Assembly: GCA_035647855.1 (NCBI GenBank)
Contig: DASRMP010000039.1
Span: forward strand, 113,075-177,074
DNA: 64,000 bases
Direction of reading: 5' to 3'
From: JAAZBW01 sp035647855
GTDB lineage: Bacteria; Actinomycetota; Actinomycetes; Actinomycetales; Actinomycetaceae
In this document: positions 9,410 to 18,784 of the stretch, in pieces
Numbering within the stretch: the stretch's first letter is position 1
Layout: every line of letters begins with the position of its first letter
The notes under the pieces: model-generated
The model's database searches: none
Seen by the model: only the letters and a program-made list of their open reading frames with translations
Told to the model about the DNA's origin: nothing
Translations under genes and position numbers: made by a program

Positions 9410-10369
9410 CTAGATGCCGAAGTCCTTCTCGCCGTTGAATACCGCCAGGGCGTCCTCCGCGCTCCAGTCGCCAAGCGTGATGGCGCTGATGGCCTTCGTC
9501 AGGCGGACCGCCTCGTCGAGTGAACGTTGGTGGAGGTTGCGTCCCGTGGCGTTGCCGATCGCGCCGCCCACGTGGATCTGCTCCCAAAGCTGCGTCAGGA
9601 AAGTCTCCGCGTCCACGGTCGAACCACCCGCGCACACCAGGCCCGTGCGGCCGGCCGCAGCCGCTGCTTCCTTGAGTTTCGTCGCCGCGGACACGGTCTC
9701 ATCGCCCTTCGGCGGGTTGACCTTGACGAAGTCGGCCCCGAGAGCGACCGCCACGCCGGCTGCGCCCGCGATCAAGTGGGCGTCCTTCTCGTCCGCGACC
9801 GCGCGCCCACGCGGGTATATCCACAACACGACGATCAGGCCGGCCCTGTGCGCATCCGCGACGAGTTGGCCGGCCTCCCGCAGCATTTCGGCCTCGTAGC
9901 CGCTGCCGAGATAGATCGTGTAACCCACGCCCACGACGTTCACGCCGTTCTCGCGCAGATCGAGCACGCTCCGCAGCTCGTGGAGCTGCGTGGAGAGCGG
10001 ATCGTCCTGGTGCTTCGCCGGGTCCTTCGCCGACGTCTTCACCAGGTGCGTCTTCGAGTTCATCTTGACCAGGTAGTTTATGTCCGGGTAGTCGGCCGCA
10101 TACTGGGCGATCAGTCCGCGCTGACCTGCGAGAATGCCACACACGCCCTGGCTCCCGATCCGGAAGAGGTGCTCGGGCTCATTGTCCGCCGGGTCGATGC
10201 CCTCGCCGTAGAAGTCGTCGTTCAGGTGCTCGAACTTCTGGTCACAGGCGAACAGCATCAGCCGTCCGGTGCCGCGAGTGGCGGCGAAGTAGTTGTCGAT
10301 GTATGTCTCACGCGCACTGGTCGGCACATCCATTGGTATGCGGACTTGTTCACGGGTAATGCTCGGCAT
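9410..10369 (-). CDS. Class I fructose-bisphosphate aldolase (DhnA/FbaB type)
   Basis: This protein of about 319 residues is a Schiff-base aldolase of the DeoC/DhnA superfamily, which cleaves or forms fructose-1,6-bisphosphate. Recognisable segments are FACDQKFEH near the N-terminus, the WIYPRG strand, and the ADFVKVNPPKG strand with the likely Schiff-base lysine, followed by a phosphate-binding AGG and a GNATGRN segment. The start at ATG 10369 has AAGGAGGA at good spacing. The longer frame to 10417 adds a basic stretch with no support. It is convergent with fbp, consistent with gluconeogenic or glycolytic duty. Confidence 0.92.
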   Translation of the reverse strand: MPSITREQVRIPMDVPTSARETYIDNYFAATRGTGRLMLFACDQKFEHLNDDFYGEGIDPADNEPEHLFRIGSQGVCGILAGQRGLIAQYAADYPDINYLVKMNSKTHLVKTSAKDPAKHQDDPLSTQLHELRSVLDLRENGVNVVGVGYTIYLGSGYEAEMLREAGQLVADAHRAGLIVVLWIYPRGRAVADEKDAHLIAGAAGVAVALGADFVKVNPPKGDETVSAATKLKEAAAAAGRTGLVCAGGSTVDAETFLTQLWEQIHVGGAIGNATGRNLHQRSLDEAVRLTKAISAITLGDWSAEDALAVFNGEKDFGI

Positions 10370-10496
10370 TGAATCCTCCTTCGGCTTCCTTTGCCGCCAA
10401 GCTCGGGCTTTCGACATCGGTTTGCACCGGCAGCCCGCAAGTATGGCAATACCTTCACCCTACGCCTCGGACAGGCAGATATCCGATGAAGCTGGC

Positions 10497-13400
10497 TCAT
10501 TGTGGATTCCAGACGAGCGTCGTCGCGGTCACCGGCTGGACGGGCCTGCCCGGCATTCCTCGCACAGTCACGGTCACAATGCCCGCTGGCAGCGTGCCGG
10601 CGGCGAACACTGCCTCCGCGTGCGCGTTCCTCACCTCGGGTTCGCGTTGCGCGAGGAGTGCACCGTTCTCGTCGTGGACGGCGACGACGAGGGCGTGGTC
10701 CTCGCCGGTGTCGATGTCCACCTCGATCGGGAGGTCCTCGTTGGCGGCGACGAAGTCGGGCGCCAGCACCCTGAGCGGCGCGCGACCCTCCGCCTCCCTG
10801 TAGGCGACCGGCTGCGCGGTGAGGATCTCCTGCAGTTCGTCGTGGACCGCCCTGTTCGATTGCAGGTGGCCGTGCTGGTCCACGACCCGGCGCAGCAGGT
10901 TGGAGTTCGGTGCCTGGCCGAGACCGACCGCCCCGGGCATGGGGACGGTGCCGTCCCCGAAGTCCTCCCGCCCTGCGATGGTCCGCACGGCGACCACCCC
11001 GCTTCCGGTGCGGCGGATCGTGGTGGCCGTGGGCTGCCGCGTCCCCACGATCATGTGCGTGTCTGTCAGCGCTCCGGGACGCGCAGTCTCCGCGGTCTGC
11101 AGCGCAGTGTGGAAGGACATCGCGTCCGCCGCCCGGGCGCTGTCGAGGTCCGGGAGTGTGGTCTCGGTGATCTTCAGGTAGCCCGTGCCCTGTTCAATGC
11201 ACGCGTACTCCGGCAGCAGCTGGTACAGGGACGGCAGGCTGCGTGAGAACTCGGTCAGGTCCAGTGTGAACGGGCCGGCACCCTTTCGGATGCCGTTGAC
11301 AAGCTGCTCCAGCGCGGTGGCGGCACCGCGCCACGGAGTGCCGAGCGTGATGAGTTTCCGGGTGATCTCCGCGCCGCCCTCCTTCTCGATGAACCAGCGG
11401 GCAACGAGTCCTCCCATGGAGTGCCCGATGAGCACCAGTTTCGCGTCCTTGTACCGCCCGCCCTGGGCCCGCCATCGCTCGAGCGCCTCGCCGGCGATCC
11501 GAGCGAGCCGACGGCCGTTGTAGCGGTTGGACAGCCGCCAGTCGTACGGCATCGGCAAGAGGTTTCCCGGGTACGGGTCGCCGGGCCGCTGCCGCCGGAA
11601 ACCGAGTTCTTCGAGGAATGCCAGCAGTTCGGTGTAGCCGTGGATCGGGGTCCACAGCCGTGGGATGGCGTGCACTGTGGGCATCAGCCCGATCGGCTCC
11701 ACGCCGTCGCCGGGATGATCGTCCCCGATGCCGGCGGGTAGTCGCAGACCAGTGATGGATCTGAAGCCGCTGGTGGCACCTCGCCAGATCGCGCCGCTGG
11801 TCGGCGCCCACACCATGTGGTTCGCGGCGGGAGCGCCGTCCCGCGCGACCCCCAGGGTGGATCCCATGATCCCCGGCAGCACCACCACGACGTCGTTCGG
11901 AGTGACTGTCCTTTCGCTCCTGGTCAGGGATCGGGAACCCGTCGTCGGGACCTCCGACATCGACAGGACGTCCGAAAGGACCTCGAGGGCGGGGGCTTCC
12001 TCGAAGAAGCTCACGTGATCGGAGGGGACCAGGTGGACTTGCGGTACTGGATCGCGGCCCTCAGGGACTCCTTGCGCGCTGGTCACCGTGACCGCGAGGT
12101 CATTGGGTTTGTTGAAGAAGACAAGGTCGGCGATCTTGCCCTTGAGTTTCCCCGGGTTGAGCCGGCCGAGCAGCCGCGCGAGCACGCCGCCCGGTGCCGT
12201 CTCTTCACTCACCGCTGGGATGAGCGAACGGTCGCCGACGAGCAGCTGATAGCGCGTGTGCGGGTCAGGGGCGTTGCCGAGTTGCTTCACGAAACCGGAA
12301 CCCGGCTCCATCTGGTCGAGGGACCGGTCCACCTTCTCGATGGCGCCGAGCAGCGCTGAGAGCACTGTCACCGGCCAGGCCACCGGAATGAACCCGTTGG
12401 CAGCGAAGGCGATCGCCGCCGTCGCCCACTTCTGCACGTCGGCCCACTCGGACCCGAGATGCGGTGTGCCGACGGTGATCAGCTGGTTGATGCCCACTCC
12501 GCCGATCCGTTCGACGAGGTGGCGAGAGACGAGTCCTCCCATCGAGTGGGCGACGACGTCGAGTCGTTTCCCGTGGCCTTCGCCGAGGCCGACGCCGGCG
12601 AGCATCGCACCCAGCGATGCGGCGTTCTCCTCGATGATGGTATGCACGCTCTCGTAGTCGAAGGCGAGCACGGCGCGGTTCGCGCCAGTGGTCGCCATGT
12701 ACCGGGAGCTCCGGGCCATGGCCAGGGTGTCACCGGTGATGCCGTGCACATAGACGACAACCGAGTCCGCGGCGGCGACCGCCTGCTTCACCGCGTCCTT
12801 GTTCCCGTCATAGCTGACCACGCCTTCGTCGGACACGGTAGCGAGCCGGAGGACCGGGTAGGCGGGAGGAAGACCGAAGACGTTGCCGACCAGCTTGCGG
12901 AACAGGATCCTGATGGCGCCACGGAGATCGCGCGCCGTCGCGACCGGCTCGGAGAGCCGCTCGATGACGATGTCCGTTCCTGGCCCGAACCGGGAGGGGC
13001 GGGCGTGCCCCAGCGGGATGTAGAACTCACCGTCCCAGGCGAACGGCAGCAGATGTTCTCCCGCCGCGAGTTCTCGATCCACCGTGATCACGAGAGGCTG
13101 ATCCGTGGTCACTGCCTCGGCCGGGCTCTCCGGATCGACATGCAGGAGCAGGGAGTCAGATCCGGCTCCGCCCTCCCGTGTCGTCGTGAGAGTGAAGGAC
13201 ATGGTGCCCTCCACCTGAAGCGGCTCGGGCACGGGCGCGGCCGCGAGATCGCGGGTTGCGTCGTCCGCCGTCGTGAGTTGTACGGTCGCCCTGAGGGAGG
13301 GGTGCGGCCGCACGACGACGCCCGCCGCGAGCGTGCCGGTCTCATCTTGGCTCGTGGCCACCCCGGGGCGCGGCCGAACCGACATCACGGTGAGGTCCCG

Positions 13401-15362
13401 GGTGAACCAGTCGACACCGGGTTCCTCGGCCGCGGGCGGCTTCGCCCGGCGAGTCGCGACTCGGCGGAGCAGCCGGTCGAGAGCCGAGAGCGGCGCGCCG
13501 GCCCCTCCGGCGGCGCGCGCGCTGCGTGTCACCGGAGCCGATACGTCGAGGTCGCTCTGCTCCATCGGCCGCGGGTCGAACTCCTCCGTGGCGACGATGA
13601 CTTTGAGGACGTCGGTCACCTCCGTGATCCCGCCCTCCCACAATTCGTCGGGAACGATGGCGAGGAGTTCGATGGGAAGCGACTCCCCCGGGTCGAGATG
13701 CTGGGAGCCGCTCTCGAGCGCGTCAGTGTAGATCCCGAACGTGTCGGTCAGATCGATGAGAGCCACCCACAGCGGCCGGTTCGTGGTGTTCGTCAGCGTG
13801 ACGGTGTATCCGCGAGGGCGGGACCTGTCCTCCGTGAGGTACTCGAGCCTGTAGCCACCGTCGACCTCGAAGGGCAGTGATTGGCCCGGGTCCGGCTCGG
13901 CGTCGAACTGGATCTTGACCGCCTCGCGCGGGAGCCTGCTCGCAGGATTCCCCAACCCGAAAGCCGTCATCCAGACCGCGACCCGCTCCAGAATCGCGAC
14001 CGCCTCCGTCGCGCTCTTGGCACGTGGCCACAGCTGCCGCTTACCGCCACGGCGGGTGATGGCGAAACCGCCCGGCTCGACGAGCACCTCGATCTGAGGT
14101 TCGTCCTCGGGTCCGGCTTCCCTGACAAGATCGGGGCCTCCGTCGGCCGCCAGGGCGGCTCGGAGCGCATCGGCACCGCCGGTATCCGCGGCACCGCCGT
14201 CGTCGATGATCCGCACGATCAGTCGCGGCAGCGGAGTCGAGACGACGACGGCGCGATAGCTGCGGGCCGGGTCGAGGTCGCCGGACTTCACCGAGAGTGT
14301 GGAGTCTCCCGGGCGCACGCGGATCACGTCGGCGGTGGCGACCTCTGCGCCGTCGGGGTCCGAGATCGCGACCCGCACTGCTTCCTCGCCCTGCGGTGTG
14401 GTGATGCCGTGCACCCGACCGCCGTCCATGGTCCAATCGCCTGCGCCGTGGGTGACGGTGAACCACGGCTGGGCGGGGTCGGCCGCGCCGCCGAGGAAGG
14501 GCCGATCGAGGTCGGAGGCGGAAGACGACTCCAGTTGGGGGTTCTGCCGGCGTACCGTCCGGCCCACCGTTGCCCTGACCTGCCGATGGAGTTCCCGGTA
14601 GGTCAGGGCGTTACCGGCGTTCTCGATCGCCGAGACCAGTGCCACCGTCATCGCGCCGCGGGACGAGCCGTCATGAAGGACTTCCTTCGACGTCTCATTC
14701 GAGCGGCAGCCCGAGAGCAGAATGTGATTGGCGCGGGTGCGGCTCCAGCCGCTGTCCCCGAGCGCCGCCCGTTCCGAACCGTCCGCGCGGACGATCTCGT
14801 CAATGCCGGACGGGTCGAAAAGGAAACTGCTCAGCGGCCGCGGACGCATGTCGGTGGGCGCGCGGCGGCTGCCGATGCCGTCCTCCAGTTCCGCTCGCGT
14901 GCCGCTCCCGGAGTGGCAACAGTCGAGCACAACGAAGATGTGCGGATTCTCGGCGGCCACTTCGGTCAGCAGCGCGGCCAATTCCTTGTCGGCCAGGTCC
15001 CAGCGCCCATCGAGGCGCGAGTCCCACAGGACAAGGGTCTCGTTCAGATGATCCGGCTCGAGGTGCCAGAACTCGCTCGGCGCCATGTCCTGCGACCCGT
15101 GTCCGCTGTAGTGGAAGAGGGCGACATCGCCCTCCTTTGCCTGACCCAGGTGCTCCCGGAATCCGGCGATCACCGCGTCCCGGGTCGCCTCCTCGTCCAA
15201 GAGGGTCTTCACGTGCAGGGTGTCCCCCGCACTCGTCACCCGCTTCTCGAGGAGGCCAGCGACGGCGAGAACGTCATTGCGGCAGCCCCGCAGCGGCGAG
15301 ACCGGCCGCGGATACGCATCGATTCCGACGAGGAGGGCGTAGACATCGCGTGCGGTGCTCAT
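10497..15362 (-). CDS. Caspase-like protease fused to two alpha/beta-hydrolase lipase domains
   Basis: This 1621-residue protein opens with a metacaspase-type peptidase C14 domain. His88 lies in HYSGHGS, and Cys149 lies in the LDCCHSG motif. The middle (roughly 430-640) has a beta-rich segment like DUF4384. Two serine-hydrolase domains follow. One has the nucleophile elbow AHSMGG near residue 939, preceded by a VYVHG strand. The other has GHSMGG near residue 1314, preceded by a VLPGIMGS strand typical of LCAT-like lipases. ATG 15362 has GAAGGAG upstream. It is the last gene of a leftward operon, 40 bp after the CHAT protease gene. No signal peptide is seen, so it is probably cytoplasmic. An inferred role is a proteolysis-gated effector that attacks membrane lipid. 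Defence against phage is possible but unproven. Confidence 0.85.
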   Translation of the reverse strand: MSTARDVYALLVGIDAYPRPVSPLRGCRNDVLAVAGLLEKRVTSAGDTLHVKTLLDEEATRDAVIAGFREHLGQAKEGDVALFHYSGHGSQDMAPSEFWHLEPDHLNETLVLWDSRLDGRWDLADKELAALLTEVAAENPHIFVVLDCCHSGSGTRAELEDGIGSRRAPTDMRPRPLSSFLFDPSGIDEIVRADGSERAALGDSGWSRTRANHILLSGCRSNETSKEVLHDGSSRGAMTVALVSAIENAGNALTYRELHRQVRATVGRTVRRQNPQLESSSASDLDRPFLGGAADPAQPWFTVTHGAGDWTMDGGRVHGITTPQGEEAVRVAISDPDGAEVATADVIRVRPGDSTLSVKSGDLDPARSYRAVVVSTPLPRLIVRIIDDGGAADTGGADALRAALAADGGPDLVREAGPEDEPQIEVLVEPGGFAITRRGGKRQLWPRAKSATEAVAILERVAVWMTAFGLGNPASRLPREAVKIQFDAEPDPGQSLPFEVDGGYRLEYLTEDRSRPRGYTVTLTNTTNRPLWVALIDLTDTFGIYTDALESGSQHLDPGESLPIELLAIVPDELWEGGITEVTDVLKVIVATEEFDPRPMEQSDLDVSAPVTRSARAAGGAGAPLSALDRLLRRVATRRAKPPAAEEPGVDWFTRDLTVMSVRPRPGVATSQDETGTLAAGVVVRPHPSLRATVQLTTADDATRDLAAAPVPEPLQVEGTMSFTLTTTREGGAGSDSLLLHVDPESPAEAVTTDQPLVITVDRELAAGEHLLPFAWDGEFYIPLGHARPSRFGPGTDIVIERLSEPVATARDLRGAIRILFRKLVGNVFGLPPAYPVLRLATVSDEGVVSYDGNKDAVKQAVAAADSVVVYVHGITGDTLAMARSSRYMATTGANRAVLAFDYESVHTIIEENAASLGAMLAGVGLGEGHGKRLDVVAHSMGGLVSRHLVERIGGVGINQLITVGTPHLGSEWADVQKWATAAIAFAANGFIPVAWPVTVLSALLGAIEKVDRSLDQMEPGSGFVKQLGNAPDPHTRYQLLVGDRSLIPAVSEETAPGGVLARLLGRLNPGKLKGKIADLVFFNKPNDLAVTVTSAQGVPEGRDPVPQVHLVPSDHVSFFEEAPALEVLSDVLSMSEVPTTGSRSLTRSERTVTPNDVVVVLPGIMGSTLGVARDGAPAANHMVWAPTSGAIWRGATSGFRSITGLRLPAGIGDDHPGDGVEPIGLMPTVHAIPRLWTPIHGYTELLAFLEELGFRRQRPGDPYPGNLLPMPYDWRLSNRYNGRRLARIAGEALERWRAQGGRYKDAKLVLIGHSMGGLVARWFIEKEGGAEITRKLITLGTPWRGAATALEQLVNGIRKGAGPFTLDLTEFSRSLPSLYQLLPEYACIEQGTGYLKITETTLPDLDSARAADAMSFHTALQTAETARPGALTDTHMIVGTRQPTATTIRRTGSGVVAVRTIAGREDFGDGTVPMPGAVGLGQAPNSNLLRRVVDQHGHLQSNRAVHDELQEILTAQPVAYREAEGRAPLRVLAPDFVAANEDLPIEVDIDTGEDHALVVAVHDENGALLAQREPEVRNAHAEAVFAAGTLPAGIVTVTVRGMPGRPVQPVTATTLVWNPQ

Positions 15363-15402
15363 GAGGACTCCTTCAACAGGTCGTAGGTGGCGGATGAACA
15401 GA

Positions 15403-17328
15403 TCAGGTGGTGGCCGACCATGAAGTGACGACCGACGAACCGAGCCTGTAGGCCGGGTCACCATAGAGCGCGTAGGCGGCCCAGGTGATGGCATCGGCGC
15501 CGTCGTAGTAGCTGCGCTGCCTGGCCTCCCGCAGCGCTTCGCCGACCCGCTCCCGTTTGGCGATGAGCTGTTCGTAGAACGTGATGGCGAACTGGGCGGC
15601 GGTGTCGTCGAACACGGGCCAGAGCGATCCGACGCACGCCTGGGCGCCGCCGTAGACGAATGCGGAGCCCAGTCCCTCCGCTTGGGCGACCGTGCTGCCG
15701 GTGGGCAGACCGGTGGATTGCGGGGACGCCCTCGTGGATTCGCAGGCGTTCAGGAATACGACCGGGTGTCCCTCGAGAAGGCGTTGCACTCGCTGGGCCC
15801 GGAACTGCTCCCCGCTCGCAAGTGCCAGGTAGCTGCGGTGAGGCCTGTCCGCGTCGAAGCCCGCATGACCCACGTAGTGAATGACGTCGTAGTTGCCGAG
15901 GCTGAGTTCATCGGTGAGCCGGCTCGATGTCACGTCGGATCCGGTGAGCAGCGTGACGAGCGGTTTCGGCTCCATGCTCGAGAGCCGTTCCCTGATTGCC
16001 TCGATCTCGGCCCACGCCTTCGGCAACGGTTCGCCGGCCTCGGAGTGGATCAACAGCACCTTCGGATTCCGCGACTCGGTCAGCGACTCCGTCTCGCGCG
16101 TCCTCCGTGGGAATGTCTGCCCTGCGGGCATGCGCGCGAACATGCGTTTCAGGCAGAGGAAATCCTTGCCGTCGTGGAGAAGTTCCCAGGGCAGTTCCGG
16201 GTTGTTCGACGTGATGGTGAGTGGGAACTCGTCGGTCTCGTCGATGAGTCGCTGCATCGCGTCCGGGATCAGCAGGCTGTACATCCGGCGGCCGATCCGC
16301 TCGAGGCGAGACCGCGGATCGAGCTGATCGAGCAGTTCGGATCTCGACGTCGCGCGCACGGGCACGGCACGGCGAACGATCCCATCGCCGGTGCCGGTGT
16401 CAGCGCGCTCCCCCACGACTGGACTCGACGAGCGGATCCCGACCAGTGCGCGTTCGGAGATGTGGTCGATGGTGTCGCGGAAGAGCTGCTGGTCCATTAC
16501 GAGCGCCTCGACGTCGTCGTAGAGGTTCGTCTCCTGGATCGTGCCGTAACCCGGTCGGCGCAACAGCACTTTGTAGGGCACGCTGAGGCCAGTCACTCCT
16601 CCGGAGATCACGAACAGTTCCGCGCGGCGCGTCATCTTGTCATCGCGGATTCCCGCCTCCCGGACCTGTTCCTCGAAGGTCTTGGTGTATTCGTCGAGCT
16701 TTTCCGCGTCGACCACGATCGCGCCGGATTCGGTCTGCGTGGCGAGGCCGGCCTCGAGGAGCAGGGCCTTGGCGTGCCGTACCGCGACGGCGGCCTTGTC
16801 ATAGTGCCCGATCCGCAGCTCAGGCTCGCTCGCCCGGAACTTGCCCTCGACATCCGTGGCGAGCTTGCGCGGCTCCTCGGCGCCGTCGAGCCGCAAGGCG
16901 TCCGCCCTGCGAACGGCATTGGCGAGCCGATCGAAGTTGAGACGCAAGGAGGAGAACTCTTCCGTGATGAGCTGCGCCAGTTCCTCGATCTGGATGCGGC
17001 GCTCAGCCAGCTCCTGCGCGGTGGATCGGACCAAATCCCACATCGGCCCGTTCACGGCCGTCTCGAGCCGTTCCAGGTGGGATTCTGCGAGCGCGGGATC
17101 GGGCGAAATCAAGGCGGACACCTGTCTATCGGCCTCTCCGAGCAGTTGCCGCGCCGACTCCACGAGCTGTTCCTCGCCGACGACGGCTGTCAACCTCGTG
17201 GGCTTCAGCGCCTCGATGTCGCGCTTCATCCCATGGACCATGGCCCTGCACTCGGCGAGACGGACTACCGCCGCCGCAAGATGCGAAGCCACGCTCCAGC
17301 AATCGACAGTGCGTGCGGAGTCACTCAT
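15403..17328 (-). CDS. CHAT-domain protease with intact catalytic pair
   Basis: In this 641-residue protein the N-terminal 350 residues are largely helical with likely coiled coils. The C-terminal half is a CHAT domain, a caspase-related protease fold, with the histidine in IHYVGHAG near residue 486 and the cysteine in FLNACEST near residue 528. The long frame reaches 17595, but ATG 17328 overlaps the upstream stop as ATGA, which fixes the start and implies translational coupling. It sits between the pseudo-CHAT gene and the caspase-lipase gene. In other bacteria CHAT proteases cleave partner proteins on sensing infection or a target RNA. The natural candidate substrate here is the caspase-lipase protein, which is an inference. 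Confidence 0.85.
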   Translation of the reverse strand: MSDSARTVDCWSVASHLAAAVVRLAECRAMVHGMKRDIEALKPTRLTAVVGEEQLVESARQLLGEADRQVSALISPDPALAESHLERLETAVNGPMWDLVRSTAQELAERRIQIEELAQLITEEFSSLRLNFDRLANAVRRADALRLDGAEEPRKLATDVEGKFRASEPELRIGHYDKAAVAVRHAKALLLEAGLATQTESGAIVVDAEKLDEYTKTFEEQVREAGIRDDKMTRRAELFVISGGVTGLSVPYKVLLRRPGYGTIQETNLYDDVEALVMDQQLFRDTIDHISERALVGIRSSSPVVGERADTGTGDGIVRRAVPVRATSRSELLDQLDPRSRLERIGRRMYSLLIPDAMQRLIDETDEFPLTITSNNPELPWELLHDGKDFLCLKRMFARMPAGQTFPRRTRETESLTESRNPKVLLIHSEAGEPLPKAWAEIEAIRERLSSMEPKPLVTLLTGSDVTSSRLTDELSLGNYDVIHYVGHAGFDADRPHRSYLALASGEQFRAQRVQRLLEGHPVVFLNACESTRASPQSTGLPTGSTVAQAEGLGSAFVYGGAQACVGSLWPVFDDTAAQFAITFYEQLIAKRERVGEALREARQRSYYDGADAITWAAYALYGDPAYRLGSSVVTSWSATT

Positions 17329-18608
17329 AGGGCACCGCCCGTGAGTTCTTCGAGATCGTTGCCGAGAGCCTCCATCTGCGACGCAATGGTCGAAGGCATG
17401 TTGGCTGATTCGACGGTCGCCCACTGCGCGCGTAGTGCGCGCAGATTCGCCTGCTTCATCTGGACGATGAGATCGGTCATCTCGTCCTGGCTCGGCCAAC
17501 CCGTCAGCGTGACCGCCTCGGGGGCGGGCGCTGCCACCGGCAGTGCCGCGATCAGAGGAGCATCCTTCGAGAGGTACAGGACTGGTTGCGCCCACTCGTC
17601 GCCGAGAGGTTGTGAGAGAACCAGCTCCATTCTGCCTGCCGCAACCGCCTGCGAGACCGTGGCACCAGCAACCAGCGCCCGGTAGAACTCAGCCAGGAAT
17701 ACCTCGGTCCCGGTGTCGCTGACCTGACCGCGGAAGCCGATCACGGCCGGCACCACCGTGGCGAGTTGGCCGGCGAGCTGGTCCGTGAAGCCGGCCGCCA
17801 GGACCACAAGTTCAGGCTGCCGGGCCTCGGCAGTTGCGGCAGTCAGCTGTTGCCCGCTGACGGTGAGCATCTGCCCGGGGTCCGTGTGGCTGAGAACGAG
17901 ATCCTGGACGGAACTCCGCCACTGCCGGCCGCTGCCCAGGAAGTGGACGATCTTGGCGGAGCCCGAGGCAAGCGCAGTGAGCATCGTGCGTTCGTCCGCG
18001 TTGGGCGCGAGGGTCACGACCTCTTGGCCGAACGCCTGGACCAGGATATCGATGCCGGCTTCCTGGTCCAGGCCGGGCGACGGTGTAGTCAGCACAAGGA
18101 CTTCGAGATCCCCGTGCTGACTGGGAACAGGACGTCCATCCCGGTGGACGTCACCGGAAACATGGACGTCCCTGATGACGGACCAGCCCTCGGAGATCGC
18201 GATGCGCTCCGATGACGAGGTCAGCGTGCGGTCTGACAAGAGCTCCCACGGCAGGCTCTGCAGTTGGAGCGAGGCGCAGCGTATGACGATGTGCAGCCCG
18301 CCCTTCGCCCGCGCTCTCTCCCTGGCCTGCGCCCAGGCTCTGCTGAGCGAGCCGGAGAAGAGCGCCCTGAAGAGTTGCGCCCCCACATCCTGGAGCGGAT
18401 CGGCGGCGTACTCCCCCGACGACGCCCGCTCGATCTGGAACCGCCAGGCCGGGTTGAGGACGAGTTGCCCCGTCATCGGCGGCCCGCCGTCGACATCCGC
18501 AGACACCTCGTAGAGTTCGTCATTCACAGGGGTCAGCGTCACCACCAGGCGTGCGGGATCTCCCCGCGGAGCAGCCGGGTCATTTGAGCTGGTCCAGAAC
18601 TTCGCCAT
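17325..18608 (-). CDS. CHAT-like pseudoprotease
   Basis: This 427-residue protein has the strand order and spacing of a CHAT domain. These include LPWELL near residue 125, a VHFLGSG segment near 222 and LVVLAAGF near 269. Where an active CHAT has HxGHG and NACxS, this one has Gly/Ser in place of the histidine and Ala-Gly in place of the cysteine, so it should lack protease activity. The C-terminal 60 residues form a helical tail. It is the first gene of the operon and overlaps the CHAT protease by 4 bp. A structural, sensing or inhibitory role toward the active CHAT is the simplest reading. The family call is from pattern only. Confidence 0.7.
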   Translation of the reverse strand: MAKFWTSSNDPAAPRGDPARLVVTLTPVNDELYEVSADVDGGPPMTGQLVLNPAWRFQIERASSGEYAADPLQDVGAQLFRALFSGSLSRAWAQARERARAKGGLHIVIRCASLQLQSLPWELLSDRTLTSSSERIAISEGWSVIRDVHVSGDVHRDGRPVPSQHGDLEVLVLTTPSPGLDQEAGIDILVQAFGQEVVTLAPNADERTMLTALASGSAKIVHFLGSGRQWRSSVQDLVLSHTDPGQMLTVSGQQLTAATAEARQPELVVLAAGFTDQLAGQLATVVPAVIGFRGQVSDTGTEVFLAEFYRALVAGATVSQAVAAGRMELVLSQPLGDEWAQPVLYLSKDAPLIAALPVAAPAPEAVTLTGWPSQDEMTDLIVQMKQANLRALRAQWATVESANMPSTIASQMEALGNDLEELTGGAL

Positions 18609-18689
18609 GACACTTCCTCACAGCCCGAGACCGGGTTTCGGCTACGGACCGCCGTTGTCCAGTCCCTCGACGCCCATCTGTGCGCACAG

Positions 18690-18716
18690 GCTATACCCGC
18701 GAGAATGTCGGAACAA
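18690..18716 (-). promoter_or_regulatory. Possible promoter of the CHAT/caspase operon
   Basis: On the minus strand TTGTTC (18711-18716) and TATAGC (18690-18695) are separated by 15 bases, about 80 bases before the first start codon at 18608. The spacer is slightly short, so this is tentative. Confidence 0.35.
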
Positions 18717-18784
18717 TTGGGGAAGCGTCTAACCCTTTGCGATTCTTGACGGACACAACTCAAATGGGCGGCGGTTCCCCGGCC

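Noticed and set aside
12459..15386. Two long rightward frames across the caspase-lipase gene
   Set aside because: They run opposite to a gene with caspase and lipase active sites. The Arg-rich composition is typical of shadow frames.
15682..17685. 667-codon rightward open frame
   Set aside because: It is antisense to the CHAT protease gene, which has catalytic motifs and operon overlaps. The rightward translation shows no family feature and is a product of GC-biased third positions.
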